From assembly GCF_037038585.1 (NCBI RefSeq), contig NC_092525.1, positions 17,216,867 through 17,280,866 on the forward strand: a stretch of DNA of 64,000 nt. Direction: 5' to 3'. Every line of letters starts with the position of its first letter. Positions within the stretch are counted from its first letter, which is position 1. This document shows, piece by piece, positions 56,601 through 64,000 of this stretch. This DNA is from Patagioenas fasciata (Eukaryota > Chordata > Aves > Columbiformes > Columbidae). Made by a program: the position numbers and the translations under genes. The notes under the pieces are model-generated. The model worked only from the letters and a program-made list of their open reading frames with translations, was not told the DNA's origin and searched no databases.

Positions 56601-59600
56601 ACCTCCCCTGGTGCAACTTGAGGCCATTTCCTCTCATCCTGGCACTTGTGCCTTGGGAGCAGAGCCCAACCCTCCTTGGCTCCAACCTCCTTTCAGGCAG
56701 TTCAGAGATCAGAAGGTCTCCCCTCAGCTCTTGTCCTTGTCTGAACCCCCCCAAGTCCTCCGCTTGATGAAGCCTCTCACGATGGGAGCTCAGGAGGAAC
56801 GGAACAGCAGGGTTCAGGGGGCAGCTGGTCTGTCTTGCAGCTGGCCATGGCGATGCAGATGTTTGGGGGGCTGTCAGCTGTCCCTGCTCCTGCCCTCCCT
56901 TGAGGTTTGGTGGCCATGGGTGCTCCCAGCTGGAGAACCTCCCACCGCCATCCCTCGGGACAGGAGCAGTGAGCCAGCTGGCTGCGGTGGCTGCAGACGG
57001 CGGTGGGAGGGCCTGTGTCTGGAGAAATGCATTCATTTGGCTGATGTGTTTCCCAACAGTGGTGACTTCACTTCAGGAGTATCTTGTTACTTGTCTGAGA
57101 GCAATTCTGCCTGTGTTTTCCACGCTCTGTCACAGTTCCCCACTCTCGACTGCTCTCCACCTTGAAGGGGAAGCTGTGTGTCTTGGTGTTTCTTTGCAGG
57201 ACGTTTGAAGCTGGGGCCTGAGTGCTGAATAGGCACCTGCTCCCTTTCTTGTGTTGGGCAAACAGTGTCTTTCAAAGACTAGTCACACCTGCAAAAATGA
57301 TCCAAGGCTGGAACAGCTCTTCTGTGGGACAGGCTGAGAGAGTTGGGGTGTTCAGCCTCAAGGAAAGAAGCTCTGGGGAGACCTTATTGTACCTTTCTGT
57401 ACTTCAAAGGGGCTGATAAGAAAGATGGTGACAGACTTTTAGCAGGGTCTGTTGTAGCAGGACAAGAGGTGATGGTTTCAAACTAAGGGAGGGAGATTGA
57501 TGCCAGACATAGCGAAAAAATTGTTGCCCTTTAGGATGGTGAGAGCCTGTCCCAGGTTCCCAGAGAGGTGGTGGATGAACCATCCCTGGAGACATCCCAG
57601 GCCAGGCTGGACGGGGCTCTGAGCAACCTGAGCTGGTGAAGATGTCCCTGCTCATGGCAGGGGTGGCACTGGGGGAGCTGGGAAGGTCCCTTCAACACAA
57701 ACTGTTCTATGATTCTATGTGCTTGCATGTAATGCCACATACGTGTCTTTCCTGTAAGGCGCAGCACAGAGTAACGATGTTAAACCTGCACAGCAGTTAC
57801 ATTCCACCTTGGTTTTCCATAGGGTATCCATCAAAATGGAGGCTTTACGAAAGTGTGGTTTGCTATGAAGACCTTCCTCACCCCCAGCATTTTGATTATC
57901 ATGATCTGGTACTGGAGACGGATCACACTGATGACACGAGCTCCTGTCCTGCTGGAGAAGTGAGTGGGGGCTCGTGCGCTGGCCAAGGTGACCCTCAGGC
58001 AAGAGGACATTGACCAATGTGGTCACTGCTCCCTGGCAGAGCTTGTGTTTGGGAAGACAGGAGTGTCTCTTCTCTGTCCCCTTCCTGCACTCAGGCACAC
58101 TGGGAGCAGGAAACCCCCATAGCTTCTCTTTTCTTTCCCATTAAACCCCCAGAGAACAAGCAGCTGCATTTGCCTGTAGCTGCTCAGAGGGTCTCAGTCC
58201 CAGAGGGTTTGCTGCCAGGAGGTGACATGCCACTGCCCACATGCTGCTGGATTTTCTTCTGTTGCTCTTCATGCACAGCTTTGGCTTCTGGGGCTCTGTG
58301 TCCTGGCCTTGCAAAGTGGAAAGAAATGGTGTTTCTGCCTCTCCAGGGTCATCTTTGCTCTGGGAATTTCCATGACGTTCATTAACATCCCTGTGGAGTG
58401 GTTTTCCATCGGATTTGACTGGACTTGGATGTTGCTCTTTGGAGATATTCGACAAGGCATCTTCTATGCCATGCTTCTGTCATTTTGGATCATCTTCTGT
58501 GGAGAGCACATGATGGTGGGTACGACAGAAGCAAAGGTGGTTTCCAGCCCACCATCAGCTTCTTTGTACATACTGAGTGTTGAAAACAATGCTGTGGGGA
58601 CTTCCTCTGGGTGAGAGGACTTCACAGTAGCTTGCTTTTCCTTTTTCTTCTCCTCCTCCCCATCTCTTGACCCTCCAATTAGGACCAGAATGAGCGGAAT
58701 CGCCTCTCGGGGTACTGGAAGCAGGTTGGACCCATAGCTGTTGGCTCCTTCTGCCTCTTCATCTTTGACATGTGTGAGAGGTAGGTGCAGTGCTGCTCCC
58801 CAGGGCCAACTGTCCCTGGCCACCTCCCACCGTGGGGACCGGCAGGTTAACCCCCATGGCTGGATGCTCCATCTCATGAAGTGAGGAGAAGCTCCTGTCA
58901 GTGCCGTGGAACATCTCACAGCAGCATCTTGTCTCATAGGGTGTAAATAAACGTCTCACGTTATCTCCTCCTTGCCTGAACAGGGAAGCAGCTCTTCCTA
59001 GGCTGCAGAGCAGATGTGGGGCTCTCTTACTGCAGCCTTTCCATACTTACAAGGGGCTGATAAGAAAGATGGGGACAGACTTTAGAGCAGGGCCTGTTGT
59101 GATAGGACAAGGTGTGATGGTTTTAAAATAAAAGAGGGAGATTCAGGCTGGATATGAGGAAGAAATTGTTGCCCCTGAGGCTGGTGAGAGCCTGTCCCAG
59201 GTTGGCCGGAGAGGTGATGGATGAACCATCCCTGGAGACATCCCAGGCCAGGCTGGACGGGGCTCTGAGCAACCTGAGCTGGTGAAGATGTCCCTGTTCA
59301 TGACAGGGGTGACACTGGGGGAGCTGGGAAGGTCCCTTCAACACAAACTGTTCTGTGATTCTCTGAGCCCCTTGGTTTCTATGCAGCTGGGTGTTTCCTC
59401 TCCTCTTTGCAGGGGGGTGCAGCTGAAGAACCCCTTCTACAGCATCTGGACCACCGAAGTCGGCACAGAGCTGGCTGTATCCTTCCACACAGCTCTGGGC
59501 AGGAGGCAACTTCTCCTGGCAGACACCTGGAGGGTGTGCGGAACCCTCCTCCTTTGGGCAGATGGGGGCTGTGAGGGGGGCTCAGGTGCTGTGGGAGCTG

Positions 59601-62600
59601 CTGGTGTCGTTTGGAGGAAGCAGCACTGGCAGTTTGGAGCTGGGGACTGTGCCTGGGAAGTCACTGGAGAACTGAACCTCTGTACAAGATGTCTGAGATT
59701 TGGGGGAAAACATGAGGGATTTACGTCCTGGGTGTCATCACTGTAGCCCCAGGGCCCGTGCTGTCCCAGCAGCACCCACTTAACTTTCTCCCTTGGCCCC
59801 AGTTGCAATGGCATCTACTCCAGGACTCTCCATTCACTGCCATCACTCGGGGACACGTCGCTGAGGCCTTTCCATGGATTGCTGGTTCAGGTCCCACTGG
59901 CAGGTCTTACTTTCACTGCCATTAATTGGGATTACCGGGCTGAGATAAGCTAATGCGATTATTTCACCTTCGGCAGCATCAAGCTCCAGTGTAGGAGCCT
60001 CCCTGAAGACTGCTGGTTGGCAATGTCTTCCCAAATCCCAGGAGATTTCGGAGGGGCAGGCATTTTGATGGGTTGTCCCTCCTCAGTGCTGTGCAGAGCT
60101 TCCGGGCAGGCTGCCGTCCTGAGCCATCACTGCCTGCTACAAGTTTAATTATGATCTTTAAGACAATATTAAAATATGTGAATTGCCTTGATAATGTTCG
60201 CTGTTATTTCTGTTTAGCACGTACCATTTTTTCTTAACCTACACTGCCCAGATGGCCTTTATTATCGTCGCAGGAATCTGCTTGTGTCTCTATTTTCTCT
60301 TCCTGTGTTTTATGGTCTTCCAAGTGTTCAGAAACATCAGTGGGAAGCAGTCAAGCCTCCCAGCCATGAGCAAGGCTCGCCGCCTTCATTACGAGGTAAC
60401 GTCCCTCCTTGCTGCACAGATTCTGTATTTTTAAAATGCATTTTTGACCTTAAAGTCTATATTGAGACCTTCTCTATCCATATGGTCCTGAATTGGGACA
60501 TCTGATTTTTATTGGCTTTCTTGTGTTGCTCAGATCGCCTCAAGATTTTTTATTTGCTGGTCATGAAGTTTCTTCTTTATTGGGTTTTTAGTCCCTCTGA
60601 ATTATTTTAAACTGCCGGAAGGGTATATAAGGAACCTCTCCTTTCTGATCAGTAGTTGTGATCTCCCAGCTTACTGAACAGTATTGGAGGATAGAAGAAA
60701 ATGGCCAAATTACCATTTAAATTACTGTGGGGGTGTAAGCCCATCACCTCCTTGTGCCTCTGTTTCTCCTTATTAATGATTGTCTCTAATGGAAAGTATT
60801 CTTAAGACCATCCTGTTTTTCCATGTTGTGAATTCAGATTTATGGGTTGTCTCTTCCTAACCGAGTTGGAGGAGGGAAACTGTCCTGCTAGGATCAAAAT
60901 GTGACGTGTTCAGCCCATTATCTCAATTTTTAGCCCATAATTTTTTATCTCGTTTCTGTCTTAGTCGTCTTTAACTGCTGCAAAACACGAGCTCGCTTCA
61001 AGTGTTGTTTCCATGGACGTGTAAATATTTATCGCTAATGTTGTTCTGTTAAGTGATGGTCACTTCTGACTTGAACAAGTGCAGTATCACCCATCAGGAA
61101 TGCGCATAAAACTAGAAAATCACACTTGAGAGAATGTGAACAAAATATTGAGCATTTTTTTTCCACATTTTACTTTAGCAACAGGCGCAGGACTTCAGCT
61201 CGTATTGCAGAGCTGCTGGGGTCGTGCTCTTCACACAAACATCTGGCAAGCGTGAATCTGGTCTGGAAGAGTTAAATTAATAGTCATTTGTTGTCACAGT
61301 GTGGCACAGTCATTACGCAGACACTGACATTTCCACCAAAATTCCAGAAACAGGTTAAAAAAAACAACACACACAAAACAAACCGAAAAGAATTTGTAAG
61401 TAAAAATGTAAAACTAGTGAAAGCAAGTATGGTATGCGGTCGGATTCCCAGCCAAGGGAGCTTGAGCTATAGTTTGTTTTATAATGTACATTTTTCTGTG
61501 ATAGCCAGCATGATTTTGACGAGCGCTGGGAATTGCTGCATTTTGCAGACAGAGCCAGGAGGTGAGGATGAGGCTGGTACCGGTGCCTGCTCTATGGACA
61601 AGCCAACTCGTCCTGCTCAGCCCCATGAGCCTCACAGATGGTGGGTTTACAACAGCTGTGAGCAATCAGGCTGAAACCCACGGCTGACACCGACCTGCCT
61701 CCTCTGCCATGTTATCTGGTGGTAAATTGGTCCCAAAAACAGATGCAGTGGAAAGGCAGAGCTGTCCAGACGTGCCCACCCCGCTGCAGCATCCCGGAGA
61801 GACGCAGATGTGTGGGGAGCGGAGAATATGTCGCAGACACGGGGCAGGAGTGGGTGGAGGTTGTTTTGCTTTGGGGTTTCGTGGGTTGGCCCCTTTTTTT
61901 CCTTTGCCTTTTTTTTTCTTTAATTTTGTTTTTATACTTGTGTCCTGTATATGCTAAAAAACAAATGGGTTTTGTGGATTCAGTTGGTGTGACCAGTGAC
62001 ATTTCTGTCTAAACAGGGACTGATTTTTAGGTTCAAGTTCCTGATGCTCATCACCCTGGCTTGTGCAGCAATGACCGTCATCTTCTTCATCGTCAGCCAG
62101 GTGAGTGATCATAGAATCGTACAATAATTTTGATTGGAACAGGCCCTCAAGATCATCAAGTCCACCTGTTCTCCCAGCCCTGGCACTGACCCGTGTCTCT
62201 GAGAACCTCATCTCTCTCTGTTCAACCCCTCCAGGGACTGTGACTCCACCACTGCCCTGGGCAGCCTGTTCCAATGCCCAGCAGCCTTTTGGGGAAGAAA
62301 TTGTTCCCCAGATTCAACCTCAACCTCCCCTGGTGCAACTTGAGGCCATTTGATGAGGCTCAGTTCCCTCACCACTGACATCTTGCTGTTCAGATAAGAC
62401 ATGCCCATTATAAGCAGATTAGATAAGAAGTTGCTTTTCAAGAAGTTGTTTTCATTTATTTGAAGCACTGCCATCAAATTGCTCAGGCTGAAGCCTTGAC
62501 AAAGGCCTTTGGCTCAGGGTGAGGTTTAGGGCTCTGCTGTTTGAAATATCAGCCAACACACTTTAGTCATTTCTGAGAACTCAGCGAGAGGAAAATGTTC

Positions 62601-63883
62601 TGTTCGCATTGAAAAAATCCGGTGGCTTTATCCGCCCGCAGAGAAATAACAGAATTCAATCCTCCCTGGGCTGACTTTCCAATGCTGCTGTTTCCAACAG
62701 CCTCTGTACCTATTTATTGTGAGCCCCGATGCAATCTCTGTACAAATGAGCTCATATCGCCACTTAAATGTGTCATTTCTGGTTGTTCCTAAGCAGAGGC
62801 AGCTCATAGCTTTGGGAGAGCCCTGGGTGCAGCCTAGCAAGTCCCAATATTACCTAATTTTGGGTGCAGGAGCAGTTTGTCCCTCACTGCACCACTTATG
62901 CTTTGGGATACATGCTGGGTCCCAATGCAAAATACAGCAGCAGATGATTTTTGCTCTTAAAAATGTGTTAGCCTGAAGCGCTGATTTGAGGGATGTCACT
63001 TGGCAATTCATTTCATCACTGGCCATTAAATGACCATCACTGTGTATGGGCATAAAGCAAATTATCTTGTTCAGCTATTCCTTATAAGCTACTTTAGCTT
63101 TTGCCTTTCCCCTTTGTTTTTTTCTTTAACAGACAGACGGCATTTCAGTGCGATCTGTCTGCTATCTTCAAGTAATATTAATATTGATGATATTTTCTTA
63201 AATCTTGACAAATATCTGCATGTCTAAGGCCGATGCTGTCAGCCTTGGCCCCTCTTGTAAGGCAGAAGCAGCAAGCAGGTATTCAGCACATCAGCTCCTC
63301 GCATTATTCATGCTGGTTTTCCTTCCATAAAAGCTCTATTTATAGAAGTCTGTTTTCAGATTAACTAGTTGTCTCCTAGGTACTGCCCTTGATGTCGCAA
63401 TCTTTGCTGAACACATCAGTTACGGCAGCAACACATTGCACAAGATGAGAGATTTTGTCATGTTTAAGAATGATGAATCAAAGTTAAAGAAATCCTGGTG
63501 CGATCATTTTGTAAGGACCATTTTTTCCTGGAGATCGAGACTAAAGAGGAGAATCCTCGCCTTTCTTCACCGCATCACTGAAGCCGTTGTTCTCCATTTA
63601 CTCCAACCTGTTGAATTGACACTGTTCTTATTGATTTACTCTAAGTCAGTGCTTTGAGGGTCACTTATGTATTTGTACAGAATTTGGTCTTGCTGACTGG
63701 CCTGCACGTGTCTGCTTTCTCGTGGGCAGGTGACTGAGGGCCACTGGAAGTGGGGGGACATCACAATCCAGGTGAACAGCGCCTTCTTCACCGGCATCTA
63801 CGGCATGTGGAACCTCTACGTCTTTGCCCTGATGTTCCTGTACGCACCGTCGCACAAGAATTATGGGGAAGACCAGTCGAATG
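32586..63883 (+). CDS. WLS: WLS (Wntless/GPR177/evenness interrupted), Wnt cargo receptor, exons 1-11 of 12
   Basis: WLS is the eight-span membrane protein that binds palmitoleoylated Wnts in the secretory route and carries them to the cell surface; retromer then recycles it. Exons: 32586-32691, 46841-47113, 54768-54892, 55895-56056, 57823-57959, 58347-58515, 58683-58780, 59413-59476, 60252-60395, 62017-62100 and 63730-63883. They give residues 1-506, matching human numbering with no indel; the last 35 or so residues lie beyond the window. Layout: first membrane segment about 14-35, lumenal Wnt-binding (GOLD-like) domain about 40-230, seven further membrane segments in 230-495. The endocytic motif YEGL is residues 425-428. 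Tyr392 and Tyr478, sites of reported human Zaki syndrome variants, are intact. The start ATG has a strong context (A at -3, G at +4). The first intron is 14.1 kb and intron 8 looks U12-type. Confidence 0.97.
34731..34768. repeat. Short tandem repeat, 19-bp unit twice
   Basis: TTTACCACATTGGATGCA is followed at once by TTTACCACATTTGGATGCA. Confidence 0.85.
34871..35450 (-). mobile_element. CR1 LINE 3' portion, reverse orientation, about 580 bp
   Basis: It starts AGAATCCTAGAGTCATTTTG and continues with AAGATCATCGAGTCCAGCC, GACTCCACCACTGCCCTGGG, GAAGAAATTGTTCCCAACAT and CAACCTCCCCTGGCGCAACT, all typical of a CR1 3' end read backwards. It is the longest CR1 piece in the window. The right end is not sharp. 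Confidence 0.92.
39421..39516 (+). mobile_element. CR1 LINE 3'-end fragment, forward orientation, diverged
   Basis: It contains GCGCTGGGCCAGCTTTTCTA, GGCAGATGATCCTTGAGGTC and ends CAACCTGGGATTCTGTGATG, which fits an old CR1 tail. Confidence 0.82.
41674..41726. repeat. Two adjacent inverted repeats
   Basis: A perfect 11-bp inverted repeat (arms ATATGGTATTT at 41674-41684 and AAATACCATAT at 41687-41697, spacer TT) is followed by a 7-bp one (TTCTCAA 41706-41712 and TTGAGAA 41720-41726) around a T run. Confidence 0.9.
42650..42760 (+). mobile_element. CR1 LINE 3'-end fragment, forward orientation, diverged
   Basis: It contains CATCACTGGAGGTTTTCGAG, CTCAGGTTGGACTACATGAT and TCTGAGGTCCCTTCTAACC, then ATTCGGTGATT as a degenerate tail. 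Confidence 0.85.
46030..46226 (+). mobile_element. CR1 LINE 3' end, forward orientation (GGTGGCACTGGGGGAGCTGG subfamily)
   Basis: It matches the copy at 21345 almost throughout, from GGGTGGTGAGAGCCTGGCCC to CAACACAAACCATCCTGTGA. An antisense ORF of 201 codons (45653-46258) crosses it and is not a gene. Confidence 0.93.
46841..47113 (+). CDS. WLS: WLS exon 2 (residues 36-127)
   Basis: Acceptor TTTGCAG ends at 46840 and donor GTAAGT starts at 47114. The exon encodes the first half of the lumenal domain, including the WGPNHC segment and the [10 protein letters not shown] segment. It is the longest coding exon, 273 bases. Confidence 0.97.
49150..49290 (-). mobile_element. CR1 LINE 3'-end fragment, reverse orientation
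   Basis: AATGGTTTTGTTTGGAAAAC is followed by GAAGATCATCGAGTCCAACC, CATGTCCCTGAGAACCTCAT and CCCCTCCAGGGATGATGACT. It is the same subfamily as the copies at 34.9, 56.4 and 62.1 kb. Confidence 0.9.
52891..53061. repeat. Minisatellite, 39-bp unit, about four copies
   Basis: Units start at 52891 (with an insertion), 52945, 52984 and 53023. The two central units differ at one inner position and share TTCTGTAGCCATTTTC and GTGCTTCCCCATGGCAGG. The outer units are more diverged. Confidence 0.92.
53636..53790 (+). mobile_element. CR1 LINE 3'-end fragment, forward orientation
   Basis: It contains CAAGGCCAGGCTGGACGGGG, CTCTGAGCAACCTGGTCTGG, GGGGGTTGGAACTGGATGAT and ends CAACCCAAACCTTTCTATGA with a TTCTGTGAT octamer. 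It is a different subfamily from the 57.3 kb copy. Confidence 0.93.
54768..54892 (+). CDS. WLS: WLS exon 3 (residues 127-168)
   Basis: Acceptor CTTGCAG ends at 54767 and donor GTAAGG starts at 54893. It encodes lumenal-domain residues including SLAYRDD and RKLKCTF. This exon is the most diverged from human of those seen, around residues 144-155. Confidence 0.95.
54893..55894 (+). other. WLS: WLS intron 3, 1.0 kb
   Basis: GTAAGG to CAG. I see no repeat or gene in it. Confidence 0.85.
55895..56056 (+). CDS. WLS: WLS exon 4 (residues 169-222)
   Basis: Acceptor CTGCAG ends at 55894 and donor GTGAGT starts at 56057. It is 54 whole codons, phase 0 at both ends. It holds [12 protein letters not shown] and [13 protein letters not shown], strongly conserved in WLS. 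Confidence 0.97.
56394..56762 (-). mobile_element. CR1 LINE 3' portion, reverse orientation
   Basis: It reads CAGCATCATTTTGATTGG, CAAGATCATCAGGTCCAACC, GACTCCACCACTGCCCTGGG, GAAGAAATTGTTCCAAGATC and AACCTCCCCTGGTGCAACTT. It is the same subfamily and same internal structure as the 34.9 kb copy. Confidence 0.93.
57297..57719 (+). mobile_element. CR1 LINE 3' portion, forward orientation, about 420 bp
   Basis: It starts near ATGATCCAAGGCTGGAACAG, passes GACAGGCTGAGAGAGTTGGG and GGAGACCTTATTGTACCTTT, and ends in the tail CTGTTCTATGATTCTATG. It is the best-preserved copy of the GGTGGCACTGGGGGAGCTGG subfamily here and ends about 100 bases before exon 5. Confidence 0.95.
57823..57959 (+). CDS. WLS: WLS exon 5 (residues 223-268)
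   Basis: Acceptor CATAG ends at 57822 and donor GTGAGT starts at 57960. It covers the end of the lumenal domain and the second membrane segment (about 233-253), ending in VLLEK. Confidence 0.96.
57960..58346 (+). other. WLS: WLS intron 5, 387 bp
   Basis: GTGAGT to CAG. It holds no recognisable element. Confidence 0.85.
58347..58515 (+). CDS. WLS: WLS exon 6 (residues 268-324)
   Basis: Acceptor CCAG ends at 58346 and donor GTGGGT starts at 58516. It encodes two membrane segments around the conserved [13 protein letters not shown] and ends CGEHMM. Confidence 0.97.
58683..58780 (+). CDS. WLS: WLS exon 7 (residues 325-357)
   Basis: Acceptor TTAG ends at 58682 and donor GTAGGT starts at 58781. 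The intron before it is only 167 bp. It encodes a membrane segment with [17 protein letters not shown]. Confidence 0.96.
58781..59412 (+). other. WLS: WLS intron 7, 632 bp
   Basis: GTAGGT to CAG. More than half of it is the CR1 at 59040-59366, which leaves 46 bases for the polypyrimidine tract and acceptor of exon 8. Confidence 0.88.
59040..59366 (+). mobile_element. CR1 LINE 3' end, forward orientation, just upstream of WLS exon 8
   Basis: It starts near CATACTTACAAGGGGCTGAT, similar to the inner part of the 57.3 kb copy, and ends CAACACAAACTGTTCTGTGA with TTCTCTGA. It belongs to the GGTGGCACTGGGGGAGCTGG subfamily, with small changes (GGTGACACTGGGGGAGCTGG). Confidence 0.93.
59413..59476 (+). 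CDS. WLS: WLS exon 8 (residues 357-378)
   Basis: Acceptor TTGCAG ends at 59412. The exon is short, 64 bases, and ends in GTELA. Its donor is GTATCCTT at 59477-59484, the U12-type consensus. Confidence 0.95.
59477..60251 (+). other. WLS: WLS intron 8, probable U12-type (minor spliceosome) intron, 775 bp
   Basis: The 5' splice site is GTATCCTT at 59477-59484, identical to the U12-type donor consensus RTATCCTT. The 3' end has TTCTTAACCT at 60231-60240, one base from the U12 branch consensus TTCCTTAACY, with the branch adenosine about 14-15 bases before the AG at 60250-60251. There is no long polypyrimidine tract between branch and AG. Frame on both sides (Ala378, Met379) fixes the junctions. 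Confidence 0.9.
60252..60395 (+). CDS. WLS: WLS exon 9 (residues 379-426)
   Basis: Acceptor CCCAG ends at 60251 and donor GTAACG starts at 60396. It is 48 whole codons, phase 0 at both ends. It encodes the sixth membrane segment with Tyr392 and a cytoplasmic loop ending in Tyr425-Glu426, the first half of the YEGL motif. Confidence 0.97.
60396..62016 (+). other. WLS: WLS intron 9, 1.6 kb
   Basis: GTAACG to CAG. It has A-rich (61350-61390) and T-rich (61890-61940) stretches but no recognised transposon or gene. Confidence 0.83.
62017..62100 (+). CDS. WLS: WLS exon 10 (residues 427-454)
   Basis: Acceptor AACAG ends at 62016 and donor GTGAGT starts at 62101. It is 28 whole codons, phase 0 at both ends. 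It starts Gly-Leu, completing YEGL, and encodes the seventh membrane segment. A CR1 starts nine bases into the following intron. Confidence 0.97.
62101..63729 (+). other. WLS: WLS intron 10, 1.6 kb
   Basis: GTGAGT to CAG. It starts with a CR1 fragment at 62110. No gene was recognised in the remainder. Confidence 0.85.
62110..62353 (-). mobile_element. CR1 LINE 3' end, reverse orientation, nine bases after the WLS exon 10 donor
   Basis: It begins CATAGAATCGTACAATAATT, then GATTGGAACAGGCCCTCAAG, then GACTCCACCACTGCCCTGGG and CAACCTCCCCTGGTGCAACT. It is the same subfamily as the copies at 34.9 and 56.4 kb. Confidence 0.93.
63730..63883 (+). CDS. WLS: WLS exon 11 (residues 455-506)
   Basis: Acceptor GGCAG ends at 63729 and donor GTAAAT starts at 63884, after one base of Gly506. 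It holds the eighth membrane segment with Tyr478 and the cytoplasmic NYGEDQSN segment. The terminal exon is beyond the window. Confidence 0.96.
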
Positions 63884-64000
63884 GTAAATGCCTCTAAATG
63901 AGCTGGAGGCTGTCATGGGAAGAAAGTGGTATAAAGTGGGTGATACCTTTTGTGCCTTTTAAAAATTTTTTTCCAAAATTCTGTGTTAATAGAATAGAAT

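Larger units (their letters stand above)
56057..57822 (+). other. WLS: WLS intron 4, 1.8 kb
   Basis: GTGAGT to TAG. It holds two CR1 pieces in opposite orientations (56394-56762 minus, 57297-57719 plus) with about 530 bases of unassigned GC-rich sequence between. A 316-codon open frame at 56215-57165 runs antisense through the first CR1 and is judged non-coding. Confidence 0.85.

Noticed and set aside
56215-57165. Longest open frame in the window, 316 codons on the + strand
   Set aside because: It lies inside WLS intron 4 and runs through a reverse-oriented CR1 tail (56394-56762). CR1 copies of the same family at 34.9 and 62.1 kb give the same peptide fragments, so it is repeat sequence, with GC-rich intron making stops rare.
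32692-63729. An intronic microRNA in WLS, as in mammals (mir-1262)
   Set aside because: I looked by eye for a match to the remembered mature sequence and saw none. A hairpin scan was not possible, so absence is not proven.

Overview
This window is nuclear DNA from a bird. The evidence is a scatter of CR1 retrotransposon 3' ends with the avian tail (ATTCTATG-type octamers), one avian ERVL-type LTR, and two split vertebrate genes whose translated exons align residue for residue with the human numbering of RPE65 and WLS. The species cannot be fixed from the sequence. No tools were used: exon limits were read by hand from frame, splice sites and remembered family sequence.

Layout. Positions 34-3632 (+) hold the last eight coding exons of RPE65, the retinoid isomerohydrolase of the visual cycle (residues 215-533; the first part lies left of the window). 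About 29 kb of non-coding DNA follows (3633-32585), with the probable RPE65 3' UTR, CR1 fragments, an LTR, microsatellites and a 55-bp tandem duplication. A CpG island starts near 32.1 kb and carries the WLS promoter, a 52-codon upstream ORF and WLS exon 1 (ATG at 32586). Eleven WLS exons run to 63883 (+), coding for residues 1-506; the final exon, about 35 residues, is beyond the right edge. The reading frame of both genes is open through every exon seen. The order RPE65 then WLS on one strand matches the mammalian arrangement.

How the genes work. RPE65 and WLS are neighbours but not a functional unit. RPE65 acts at the smooth ER of retinal pigment epithelium and converts all-trans-retinyl ester to 11-cis-retinol. 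WLS is the multi-pass cargo receptor that carries lipidated Wnt proteins from ER/Golgi to the cell surface.

Most notable observations: WLS intron 8 has the hallmarks of a U12-type (minor spliceosome) intron; an upstream ORF ends 12 bases before the WLS start; a 39-bp minisatellite and a pair of back-to-back hairpins sit in WLS introns; two CR1 insertions lie within about 50 bp of WLS splice sites; and RPE65 carries Thr at position 330 where human has a cysteine. I found no sign of a new multi-gene system. Most of the window is ordinary avian intergenic and intronic DNA.
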